This document shows positions 16,837 through 25,248 of a stretch of DNA of 64,000 bases, piece after piece (positions within the stretch are counted from its first letter, which is position 1; every line of letters begins with the position of its first letter). Source of the DNA: Bacteroidota bacterium (GTDB lineage Bacteria; Bacteroidota; Bacteroidia; Flavobacteriales_D; Sanyastnellaceae); NCBI GenBank assembly GCA_027622975.1, contig JAQBVN010000001.1, positions 152,873 through 216,872 on the forward strand, given 5' to 3'. The translations under genes and the position numbers were made by a program. The notes beneath the pieces were generated by a model. The model worked only from the letters and a program-made list of their open reading frames with translations. It did no database searches and was not told the origin of the DNA.

Positions 16837-19800
16837 ATGGCGAAAATCCGACAATCTATGCTGTCTATGGGTGCGTGTCAGACTTCGTTGTTCACATCCC
16901 CAATGTGCATAGTGAGGGTGGGGCTCTGTGTCTTGATGCTGGCGTGGGGAAACTGTTTGGCGTGGTCCCAAGGTGTAGTCAGCGAATCATGGGATTGGGC
17001 TGAGGATTCGGTTGTCGAGCTCATTCAAGCCCAAGGACGTAACGTGGACGCGGTTGTTGAGGTGTTTTTGGATTCGCTCTGGAACAAGGTGGAGGTGTTG
17101 CATGAGGAACAGACCTGGGTCCCTTGTGAAGGAGATTGTCAGCAAGCGTTGGAACAGCGTTTGAGAAGCAAAGGCCAAAGACCCACGAATTGGCGCGTTC
17201 AAGCCGTGCCGGGAGGTGCGTTGTTGACGGGGCGAATTCCCATGGTGCGATGGGGAACCCATGGATGGGAGCGTCTAGAGGCCATTCGCGCAGATCTTGG
17301 GGCCTCTCCCGGAGGAGCGGCGCGCTTGACGCGGGTTTGGCCCGAAGCCAGCTTCTTGTCCGAGGGAGAATGGTACATGCTTGCCACCACCGAAGAAGGC
17401 GTGCATTGTCTAGGTTACGACGAGTTGTTGGCCTTGGGGATTGATCCGGCTGGGATTGACCCTTCCGCCCTGCGATTGCATGGAAAAGGAGGGCGCGCCT
17501 TGCCCATGCTGAATGACGTGGACAGACCACTTGACGTTCCCCAACAGGCCGTTGTGGCGCGTGGTTTGGATGACGGGTCCTTCGACGTGGGGGACGGGCT
17601 GTGTTGGTTTGCTCCTTCCCATGAGACATGGACTTGGGATGAATCGGATGGATGGATTCATTCCGCCCAACCTTGGTCGGATACGGCCAAGTGGTTTTTG
17701 CGTCTGGCCGCTCCGACTTCCCACCCAACCCTGGAGGTCCAGCCACTCACAGGAACTGAGGGTCCCGTCTTGGAGACCCGCACCACGCACACACTTCGTG
17801 ATGTTTGGGAGCCGCATGACGTCAACCTGATCAAGTCAGGACGAAACTGGTTTGGACCAAGGTTGTCTTCTTTGGGCGCAACCACCTACGCTTGGAACAT
17901 CCCCGTTGCCCATGCCGTCCAAGGCGTCGAGGGACGGGTCGATGTTGGAGCGTGTTCTCGCACCATGGGCACAGGGACGGGCTCTCAGCTGAAATATGCT
18001 TGGAATGGACAAGAATTGAATTTTGCGGATGGCGTATTGACTGCTTCGTCGTTGAATTTCGCGTCGTATTTTGAGGGTAGTTTGACCGCAGTGATGGACC
18101 AAACCGCCGTGCAGGTCTTGGCCAATTTCACCCCAGGCACCTCCGAGAGCGATGTTTGGCTGGACTATCTGACGTATCAAATCCAACAGCAATTGGTGTT
18201 TGATGGCGTTCAACAGGGGGTGAATGGGTTGCCGGTGAATGGGAGTGCTCCGGAAGAGTGCGCCAGGTATGTCATGGGAGGGAGCGTCCAGCCGGATGCC
18301 GTGTGGGATGTCACAAACCCATTGGATGTTCGCAATGTCTCGGCCTCAGCCCAACCAGAAGGATGGACCTGGAAGGCCCCTGTGGACACAGTGAGAAGGT
18401 TTTGGGCTTTTCGGTGGTCAGCTGCCTTGCGCCCAACCCCATTGGCTGCCGTCGCGCCATCAAACCTCCACGGCCTTCCCCATGCCGAATATGTGATTGT
18501 CACTGTGCCCGGCTTGAAGGCCCCAGCCGATTCTTTGGCATCACTTCATCGTTTGCAGGGTATGTCGGTTGAGGTGGTGTTGCAGCGTGATGTGTTTCAG
18601 GCATTTTCGTCGGGCCAACCCGACCCTACGGCCATCAAGATGCTGATGATGATGCTCCGGGATCGCTGGGCGCAACAAGGCGCGGAAGAACCCGAGCCGA
18701 GGTACTTGCTGTTGATGGGTGACGCGAGCTATGAGAACAGGAACCTGGCGGCCGATGGGATGAACATTGTTGGCCATTACAGTGAAGAAAGCTTGTCGAC
18801 GACACGCTCATACATTTCCGATGATTACTTCGCATTGACGGCTGATGGACAGGGTGAATCTCCAGAGGACAAACTCCAATTTGGTGTAGGTCGCATTCCT
18901 GCCTCCAATGTGGACGACGCGTGGGCCGTCGTGGAAAAAATTGCCACATACATGGGTTTTGATGAGGCAGACGGCCTCGCAGTCAATTGTTTTGACCCCA
19001 ATGGTTCCAGTGTGTTTGGCCCTTGGAGAAACCGTCTGCTGTTTGTGTCAGACGATCAAGATGGCAACAACCAGGACGGTCATCGGTACATGGAGAACAG
19101 CGAGGAGCATAGCAACCATATCCGCACATTTCACAACGAATATGATGTGCTCAAGATTTACCCCGATGCTTATGTCCAAACCAACACGCCGGGTGGCGAG
19201 CGGTACGACGATGCCACAGCGGAAATCGCCCGTCGTGTGGATGACGGTGCCTTGATTGTCAACTACATCGGTCATGGAGGTGAGCGAGGTTGGGCACATG
19301 AACGAATTCTCAACCTTGAGACCATTCAAGGTTGGCGGAATTTGCGGCGTTTGCCGGTTTTCATGACGGCCACATGTGAGTTGTTCAGGTACGACGATCC
19401 TGAGGTGACCTCAGCGGGCGAAGAAATACTGATGAATCCATTCGGAGGTGGAGTTGCCCTGTTGACCACGACCCGAACTGTGTACAGTGGAGGAAATCAA
19501 CAAATCAACCGAGCCTTTTACGAAACTGCCTTGAACGATGAGCAGGGTCGATGTTTGGGAGATATTTATGCGGATACCAAAAACTCGCCAGTGGTTACAG
19601 CAGCGGTGAACAGCCGGAATTTTTCTTTGATGGGAGATCCCGCCCTGCGCTTGGCCTATCCCAAGGAGCGGGTAGTGTTGACCGAGTTTCCCGACACGTT
19701 GAGGTCGCTCGAGCGCGTCACGATGCGCGGCTTTGTCGCCAGTGCAGATGGAGATACGCTGCACAATTTCAATGGGGTGGTGACTCCAACCGTTTTTGAC

Positions 19801-20724
19801 AAACGGGCCAAAGTCATCACGTTGGACAACGACGCTGCAGAGGGCCCCTTTGAATACGAAGTGTTTCAAAACATCCTTCATCGGGGGATGGCCACTGTGC
19901 AAAACGGTACGTTTTCATTCGAATTCATCGTTCCTCGGGACATCGATTACACTTATGGTCCTGGTCGTGTGAGTTTGTATGCCTTGGGAGAGGGGGTGGA
20001 TGCTCATGGGTACACGGAAGCGTTCATGTTGGGAGGGACCTCCGACAATCCAATCGACGACGACGAGGGGCCTCTTGTGTCATTGTACATCAATGACACG
20101 TTGTTCCAGGCGGGGGATGTGGTTCACGAAGACCCTTGGCTTGTGGCCAAGGTGTTTGATGAGAGCGGGATCAACACCTCCGGGACGGGCATTGGTCACG
20201 ATGCCAAGGCCGTGTTGGATGGAGATGTAGGCAATCCCATTGTCCTCAACGATTCATTCACGGCAGACCTTGACACATACCAAAGCGGCACCATCAGATT
20301 TCCATTTTCTGATTTGGAAGATGGGTTGCATGAATTGACCGTGAAGGTGTGGGATGTGGCCAACAACAGCGCCACGGAGAGCACGCATTTTGTCGTGGCA
20401 AGTTCCTTGGAAGTGGCCCTTCTCGAGGTGCTTGCATATCCCAACCCGGCGACAGATCATGTGGCATTCAGAGTGACGGGCAACCAAGCCTGTCGTCCTG
20501 CCGAGGTCAATCTCCAGGTGTTCGACGTCCGGGGAGGTTTGGTTTATGAAGACGCCTTTTTGGGAGAGGTGTTAGGTTTTCGGGACGATGTCTTTCAGTG
20601 GGATTTGAAACCTTCCCGCGGCAGTGCCGTACTCCCCGGGGTGTATGTGTTTCGGGTGACATGGCGGAATGAAACTGGAGATGCTGCACAATATGCTGAC
20701 AAATTGGTCGTTGTTCGACCATGA
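16837..20724 (+). CDS. porU: Type IX secretion system sortase PorU (peptidase family C25)
   Basis: About 1295 residues. PorU is the outer-membrane sortase that removes the C-terminal sorting domain of T9SS cargo and attaches it to the surface. The gingipain-like catalytic His lies in NYIGHGGERGWAHERIL (about His813) and the catalytic Cys in MTATCELFRYDDP (about Cys847). DPALRLAYPKERV follows, as in the family. The C-terminus (AYPNPATDHVAFRVTG) is a type A-like beta domain, which PorU proteins also keep. Start is uncertain: ATG 16837 is used, but the ATG at 16903 begins a tidier signal peptide (MCIVRVGLCVLMLAWG). porV follows 24 bp later, its usual neighbour and partner. Confidence 0.93.
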   Translation: MAKIRQSMLSMGACQTSLFTSPMCIVRVGLCVLMLAWGNCLAWSQGVVSESWDWAEDSVVELIQAQGRNVDAVVEVFLDSLWNKVEVLHEEQTWVPCEGDCQQALEQRLRSKGQRPTNWRVQAVPGGALLTGRIPMVRWGTHGWERLEAIRADLGASPGGAARLTRVWPEASFLSEGEWYMLATTEEGVHCLGYDELLALGIDPAGIDPSALRLHGKGGRALPMLNDVDRPLDVPQQAVVARGLDDGSFDVGDGLCWFAPSHETWTWDESDGWIHSAQPWSDTAKWFLRLAAPTSHPTLEVQPLTGTEGPVLETRTTHTLRDVWEPHDVNLIKSGRNWFGPRLSSLGATTYAWNIPVAHAVQGVEGRVDVGACSRTMGTGTGSQLKYAWNGQELNFADGVLTASSLNFASYFEGSLTAVMDQTAVQVLANFTPGTSESDVWLDYLTYQIQQQLVFDGVQQGVNGLPVNGSAPEECARYVMGGSVQPDAVWDVTNPLDVRNVSASAQPEGWTWKAPVDTVRRFWAFRWSAALRPTPLAAVAPSNLHGLPHAEYVIVTVPGLKAPADSLASLHRLQGMSVEVVLQRDVFQAFSSGQPDPTAIKMLMMMLRDRWAQQGAEEPEPRYLLLMGDASYENRNLAADGMNIVGHYSEESLSTTRSYISDDYFALTADGQGESPEDKLQFGVGRIPASNVDDAWAVVEKIATYMGFDEADGLAVNCFDPNGSSVFGPWRNRLLFVSDDQDGNNQDGHRYMENSEEHSNHIRTFHNEYDVLKIYPDAYVQTNTPGGERYDDATAEIARRVDDGALIVNYIGHGGERGWAHERILNLETIQGWRNLRRLPVFMTATCELFRYDDPEVTSAGEEILMNPFGGGVALLTTTRTVYSGGNQQINRAFYETALNDEQGRCLGDIYADTKNSPVVTAAVNSRNFSLMGDPALRLAYPKERVVLTEFPDTLRSLERVTMRGFVASADGDTLHNFNGVVTPTVFDKRAKVITLDNDAAEGPFEYEVFQNILHRGMATVQNGTFSFEFIVPRDIDYTYGPGRVSLYALGEGVDAHGYTEAFMLGGTSDNPIDDDEGPLVSLYINDTLFQAGDVVHEDPWLVAKVFDESGINTSGTGIGHDAKAVLDGDVGNPIVLNDSFTADLDTYQSGTIRFPFSDLEDGLHELTVKVWDVANNSATESTHFVVASSLEVALLEVLAYPNPATDHVAFRVTGNQACRPAEVNLQVFDVRGGLVYEDAFLGEVLGFRDDVFQWDLKPSRGSAVLPGVYVFRVTWRNETGDAAQYADKLVVVRP

Positions 20725-20738
20725 ATGCAGCAGTGAAC

Positions 20739-20746
20739 TACTTTTG
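20739..20746 (+). promoter_or_regulatory. Putative -7 element (TACTTTTG) before porV
   Basis: An exact TAnnTTTG match in the 24-bp porU-porV gap, 2 nt before the first ATG and 11 nt before the second. It could allow porV to be transcribed apart from porU. Confidence 0.35.
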
Positions 20747-20748
20747 GC

Positions 20749-22014
20749 ATGACTCTTATGAAGCAACTTCAACGACTCTTGACGGCAACGACCGCGGTGG
20801 CTTGTCTGTTTTCCCTGCCATGGCAACATGCTTCGGGACAAATTGAGCAGGACCCAACCGAGCTCCTTCAACTGAATACCATCACGACGGCGGTGCCTTT
20901 CTTGATGATTGCCCCAGATTCGAGGTCGGGAGCGATGGGCGATGTAGGTGTTGCACTTTCTCCAGATGCCAACAGTTTGCACTGGAATCCGGCAAAAATG
21001 GCGTTTTGTGCCAACGAAATGGAGCTCAGCTTGAGTTATGCCCCTTGGTTGCGTGCCCTTGTGGATGATATGAATTTGGCGTATTTGAGCTCCGTCCGTC
21101 GGATCAACAAGAGGCAGTCATACGGCTTGGCATTGCGCTATTTCAGTCTGGGAAACATCACGTTCACGGATGAGGTAGGAACCACCATTCGAGATTTTCA
21201 ACCGGCCGAATTGAGTTTAGACGGCGGTTTCTCTCAGAAGTTTTCAGACCGCTTCAGCGGTGGTTTTGCCGCGCGATTCATTCACTCCAACCTTACCGGG
21301 GGGACCGCCGTGCAAGGTGCTGAAAGCCGTCCGGGCATTTCAGTTGCTGCAGATTTGAGCATGTACTACCGCAACAACCAAGCGGATTGGGGCAGCAAGG
21401 ATGGCATTTTTAGTTGGGGACTCAATTTGAGCAACTTGGGCGCCAAAATGTCCTACACGGAAACGGCCGCGCGAGACTTCATTCCAGCCAATTTGCGTTT
21501 GGGTGCGGCGTATGAGACCATCATTGACGATTACAACAGCATCACGTTTGCGCTGGATGCGAACAAACTGCTCGTTCCTACCCAGCCGATCTACGCGTTG
21601 GATGACCCGTCTCAGATTGTCAGCGGCATGGATCCCAACGTAGGTGTTGCAACCGGCATTGTTCATTCGTTTTACGATGCACCCGGCACGGTTGTGTTTG
21701 ACAACGATGGAAATTCAGAGGTGCTCGCTGGAACTGTGTTGAAGGAGGAATTGAGAGAGGTGAACCTCGGAGCGGGTATGGAATACAACTTTGCAGATGC
21801 CTTTGCGTTCCGGACAGGATACTTTTACGAGCATTTCACCAAGGGAAATCGTCAGTTTATCACCTTGGGTGCTGGAATCAAATACACGGTCTTTACGGTG
21901 GACTTGAGCTACCTCATCAGCACCACGCAACAGAACCCCTTGGCCAATACCCTGAGGTTCTCACTGCGCCTCCAGTTTTCAGACCTCGCGGATTACACGT
22001 CTGAAGACGAATGA
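20749..22014 (+). CDS. porV: Type IX secretion outer-membrane beta-barrel protein PorV
   Basis: 421 residues with a signal peptide cut after HASGQ. PorV (LptO) is a 14-stranded FadL-like barrel that receives cargo from the translocon and hands it to PorU. The signature APDSRSGAMGDVGVALSPDA, followed by SLHWNPAKMAF, is diagnostic. The barrel ends with FSLRLQF and a short tail. An ATG at 20758 (MKQLQRLL) gives a more typical signal peptide start and is a real alternative. The stop overlaps ispF by 4 bp. Confidence 0.95.
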   Translation: MTLMKQLQRLLTATTAVACLFSLPWQHASGQIEQDPTELLQLNTITTAVPFLMIAPDSRSGAMGDVGVALSPDANSLHWNPAKMAFCANEMELSLSYAPWLRALVDDMNLAYLSSVRRINKRQSYGLALRYFSLGNITFTDEVGTTIRDFQPAELSLDGGFSQKFSDRFSGGFAARFIHSNLTGGTAVQGAESRPGISVAADLSMYYRNNQADWGSKDGIFSWGLNLSNLGAKMSYTETAARDFIPANLRLGAAYETIIDDYNSITFALDANKLLVPTQPIYALDDPSQIVSGMDPNVGVATGIVHSFYDAPGTVVFDNDGNSEVLAGTVLKEELREVNLGAGMEYNFADAFAFRTGYFYEHFTKGNRQFITLGAGIKYTVFTVDLSYLISTTQQNPLANTLRFSLRLQFSDLADYTSEDE

Positions 22015-22496
22015 TGCGGATCGGCTACGGTTATGATGTGCACCAGCTTGCATCTGGCGAAGAGTTGGTCATTGGCGGCCTCGTGATTCCGCACGAGAAG
22101 GGGTCGGTGGGTCACAGCGATGCCGATGTGTTGTTGCACGTCATCTGTGACGCTCTGCTAGGTGCGCTTGCTTTGGGGGACATAGGCACTCACTTTCCAG
22201 ACACGGATTCAACCTACAGGGGGATCGATAGCAAGATTTTGCTCCGAAAGACCTACGACATGGTGCTGGAACGAGGTTGGAAGTTGGCCAATGTCGATTC
22301 CACCGTGTGCTTGCAGCGGCCCAAGCTCAAACCTCACATTCAAGACATGCGAGGCGTGATCGCGGATGTGATGGGCGTGGATGTCGAACAAGTTGGCATC
22401 AAAGCAACGACGACGGAATGGCTAGGCTTTGTGGGAAAGGAAGAAGGCATCAGCGCCCATGCTGTGGTGCTACTCGAGCCTGACCAAGGAGAATGA
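22011..22496 (+). CDS. ispF: 2-C-methyl-D-erythritol 2,4-cyclodiphosphate synthase
   Basis: 161 residues. IspF forms the cyclic diphosphate in the non-mevalonate isoprenoid pathway and works as a trimer with zinc. The metal ligands are in RIGYGYDVHQL and in GHSDADVLLHVICDALLG. DIGTHFPDTD and the C-terminal TTTEWLGFVGKEEGISAHA are also conserved. The start overlaps the porV stop by 4 bp (ATGA), and a second Met directly follows. Coupling with porV is positional rather than functional. Confidence 0.96.
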   Translation: MMRIGYGYDVHQLASGEELVIGGLVIPHEKGSVGHSDADVLLHVICDALLGALALGDIGTHFPDTDSTYRGIDSKILLRKTYDMVLERGWKLANVDSTVCLQRPKLKPHIQDMRGVIADVMGVDVEQVGIKATTTEWLGFVGKEEGISAHAVVLLEPDQGE

Positions 22497-22512
22497 AGCG
22501 ACCCCGGCGCGG

Positions 22513-23175
22513 TTACAATTCAGATTCTTCAAAATGCCCAGGTTCTTTGTCCTGGGAAAAGTGAATCTTGAGGTTGGCGGTGTCTCGGAGCAAATCCACT
22601 TTGCCAAATTCGAGATAAACGATGGACACTCCTGTTCTTCGCTCCAAATCTGCGATCAGTTCAGCTCGCCGTCCCTCGTGCAACAAATCGATTCTGTCGT
22701 AAATGACGATTTTGGTCGCCAAGTGCTCCACGAACCAGAGCCGTTCGAGCACAAAGGTGAGCACCCAAATCAACAGGTTGGCCAAAACGATCTCTGCCCA
22801 GCTTGCCGCCAATGGTGCCAAGGCATTGACCACTGCCAGGGCGATGACAATGAACAGGTAGGTCATTTCCCTGATGGGAATGGCATTGGTTCTGTACCGA
22901 ATGATGCCAAAAATGGCGAACAGGCCAAGGGCAAAAGCCAGGTCAATTTCTACACCCGCGAGCAGTCGACAGAGCAGGAATACGGAAGTCGACACCAACA
23001 TGAAGGTGAACACAAAATCCCGTCGTTTGGCCGCCATGTGGTAGATGACTCGAACCACCACCAAGGCAGAGGCCAAATTGAGCCCAAACAAGGCCAAAAG
23101 TTGACCCCAACCATCATCAAGACTGGGTGTGAGGGCCTGTAACAGGGTGGTGGACAAGGTGTCAAGAAGGGTCAT
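22513..23175 (-). CDS. DUF4956 membrane protein paired with a VTC-type enzyme
   Basis: 220 residues with about four membrane segments in residues 15-155 and a soluble C-terminal tail. FAIFGIIRYRTNAIPIREMTYLF is the typical DUF4956 core (quoted in part as FGIIRYRTNAIPIREMTYLF). The tail reads LERRTGVSIVYLEFGKVDLL. Function is unknown. In other phyla DUF4956 genes accompany VTC-domain and CotH-kinase genes. Here the start overlaps the VTC gene by 4 bp, strong evidence of an operon. By analogy with yeast VTC complexes it could be the membrane partner of the polymerase; that is inference. Confidence 0.85.
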   Translation of the reverse strand: MTLLDTLSTTLLQALTPSLDDGWGQLLALFGLNLASALVVVRVIYHMAAKRRDFVFTFMLVSTSVFLLCRLLAGVEIDLAFALGLFAIFGIIRYRTNAIPIREMTYLFIVIALAVVNALAPLAASWAEIVLANLLIWVLTFVLERLWFVEHLATKIVIYDRIDLLHEGRRAELIADLERRTGVSIVYLEFGKVDLLRDTANLKIHFSQDKEPGHFEESEL

Positions 23176-23990
23176 CGCAGCAGGTGTTCGGGTGCAAATG
23201 TCGGGTTTGCGGCCAAGGTTTCAGCACGAAAGATGTCTCGAAGCGCCGATGTATAAGTCCGCATCGGATGTTGGGGGTCGAGGGTGTGTTGGCCCAAGAT
23301 GTATTTGGAAAGACTCAAGGCCCTTCCCAAGGGACCTCTCCGAAAGGGTTGTTCACGGAAGGCCTGAATCAAGGCGCCTTGGTGATTGATGGTTGCTTGC
23401 TTCCATTCAACCACGGCGAGGTGAGGGATGGGATGCTGCCACGAGGAGGCCGGAGGCAGGGAAAAACAAAGGTTTTGATCAAACGTGATCCGTTCCCCCG
23501 TGCCGAGGTCCGCCAGTGTGAATCGTTCAAACCTTCCTCGCAACGCAGGGTTGAGGTTGTCGGCAAACGGCACCAAGGCACCCACGAATTCTCGTTCCTT
23601 TGATGTCAAGGGAGCGTCCCAAGCCTGGTCCGACCGTCGGACCTGTCGATGCTTGGTCGTTTTGCCGTGAACGTCTCGTTGTTTGACCTCCAAAAAGGCC
23701 ACCCCCGTATTTTCGTATTGACGAATTCTCACTTTGACCCTTTGGTTTCGTCCCCGAGTGTGAGATTCCAAGCAATGCTTGAGAGGCGTGTCGAAATAGA
23801 CATTGCTGTACGTGGTGGTGGCGGCTCCCGCAATGGTTAGGATTTGATGATTTTGCAGGGAGGAGAGAACCTTTCCCAGCCAAGCGGTAGGCACAATGAA
23901 CTTCTCGTCGTAGCGGTCCATCAAGGCGACGCTGTCGAGATCTGCCAGTCCAATGGGCCGGTGGGTTTGAAGTTGAGAGTGCAGGTTCAT
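23172..23990 (-). CDS. VTC-domain polyphosphate polymerase
   Basis: 272 residues of the VTC (triphosphate-tunnel) fold, which polymerises phosphate from ATP. Basic and acidic tunnel residues are visible: LMDRYDEKFIVP, NVYFDTPLKHCLESH, QRVKVRIRQY, and FLEVKQRDVHGKTTKHRQ. The C-terminal part has PHLAVVEWKQA and SLSKYILG. The frame is open upstream to 24092, but the conserved region starts after MNLHSQLQTHR at 23990. No SPX domain is attached. It is the first gene of a pair with DUF4956. A TACCTTCG element lies 26 nt upstream. Confidence 0.88.
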   Translation of the reverse strand: MNLHSQLQTHRPIGLADLDSVALMDRYDEKFIVPTAWLGKVLSSLQNHQILTIAGAATTTYSNVYFDTPLKHCLESHTRGRNQRVKVRIRQYENTGVAFLEVKQRDVHGKTTKHRQVRRSDQAWDAPLTSKEREFVGALVPFADNLNPALRGRFERFTLADLGTGERITFDQNLCFSLPPASSWQHPIPHLAVVEWKQATINHQGALIQAFREQPFRRGPLGRALSLSKYILGQHTLDPQHPMRTYTSALRDIFRAETLAANPTFAPEHLLR

Positions 23991-24150
23991 GCAGGTGGCC
24001 TCAGCCAAGGTCTTCGCGAAGGTACAACGTGGCGAGGCGAGGACAGGTTGCTCTCCTCTTGGATCTGGAAATAAGACGTGTACAATGGACACGATGTGGA
24101 GGGTCGTTGCCGTTCGTGGACTTCGACGCGTATCGCCTTGGCTCGGATGC

Positions 24151-24158
24151 TATATTTG
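24151..24158 (+). promoter_or_regulatory. Putative -7 element (TATATTTG) of pdhA
   Basis: Exact TAnnTTTG match 18 nt before the pdhA start, on the far side of the divergent VTC gene. No -33 box is obvious at the standard spacing. Confidence 0.45.
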
Positions 24159-24176
24159 GACGTTAAATCTTTGAGG

Positions 24177-25247
24177 ATGGCCACATCACAACCCACCGCC
24201 ACGGCAGCCCCTAAAAAGGCCGTAAAATCGGCTCCTAAGAAGGCAAGCCCGGCGTCCAAACTCGCTCACTCAGAAGCCACCTACACGCGTTGGTTTCGGG
24301 AAATGTACTTGATGCGCAAGTTCGAAGAACGCTGCGGTCAGCTGTACATTCAACAGAAATTTGGTGGATTTTGCCACTTGTACATTGGACAAGAAGCAGT
24401 CTTGTCCGGGATGAAGGAGGCCATCCGACCGACCGACCGTGTCATCACGGCCTACCGCGACCACGCACACCCTCTGGTGCTGGGTACGGACCCAAAATTT
24501 GTCATGGCCGAGATGTACGGCAAAAAGACCGGGACTAGCAAGGGGAAAGGGGGATCCATGCACATGTTCGACAAGGAGCGCAATCTCTTCGGAGGTCATG
24601 GCATTGTGGGGGGACAAATTGGACTCGGTGCTGGAATCGCGTTCGCCGACAAGTACCGCAAAGAGGATCACGTGACGGTCTGTTTCATGGGAGATGGTGC
24701 CGCGCGACAAGGCATGCTGCATGAAACGTTCAACATGGCCATGCTTTGGAAGCTCCCAGTGATTTTCATCATTGAGAACAACCAGTACGCAATGGGTACA
24801 TCGGTGGAGCGTACATCCAATGTGACAGACCTGGAGACGTTGGGTGCGAGCTACAAAATGCCTTCAGCCACCGTCGATGGCATGAGCCCAGAGGCTGTGT
24901 GCGCAGCCATTGCGGAAGCTGCTGAACGCGGCCGCAAGGGAGAGGGTCCCACCTTGTTGGACATTCGCACGTACCGGTACAAGGGGCACTCCATGAGCGA
25001 TCCCCAGAAGTATCGAACCAAAGAGGAAGTAGCGAGTTACGTGGAGCGAGACCCCATTGAGCACGTGCGCAGTATCATCCTCGAGAACAAGTGGATGAAC
25101 GAAAGTGACTTGAAGGCGGTTGAGAAGGAAATCAAAGCTCAAGTGGAGGATGCCATCCAATTCGCAGAGGATAGTCCGCTTCCTGATGCTTCTGAGCTCT
25201 ATGAAGATGTGTATGTCCAAAACGATTATCCCTTTGTGAACGACTGA
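24177..25247 (+). CDS. pdhA: Pyruvate dehydrogenase E1 component, alpha subunit
   Basis: 356 residues. The thiamine-diphosphate E1-alpha subunit decarboxylates pyruvate together with E1-beta. The TPP/Mg motif runs from MGDGAARQGMLHETFNMA to IENNQYAMG. RYKGHSMSDPQKYR contains the regulatory-loop Ser region. The first 30 residues are Lys/Ala/Pro-rich (AAPKKAVKSAPKKASPASK) and probably disordered. The E2 gene follows after 1 bp, but no E1-beta gene is present, a split common in Flavobacteriia. The frame extends upstream to 24078; ATG 24177 is preferred. Confidence 0.94.
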   Translation: MATSQPTATAAPKKAVKSAPKKASPASKLAHSEATYTRWFREMYLMRKFEERCGQLYIQQKFGGFCHLYIGQEAVLSGMKEAIRPTDRVITAYRDHAHPLVLGTDPKFVMAEMYGKKTGTSKGKGGSMHMFDKERNLFGGHGIVGGQIGLGAGIAFADKYRKEDHVTVCFMGDGAARQGMLHETFNMAMLWKLPVIFIIENNQYAMGTSVERTSNVTDLETLGASYKMPSATVDGMSPEAVCAAIAEAAERGRKGEGPTLLDIRTYRYKGHSMSDPQKYRTKEEVASYVERDPIEHVRSIILENKWMNESDLKAVEKEIKAQVEDAIQFAEDSPLPDASELYEDVYVQNDYPFVND

Positions 25248-25248
25248 C

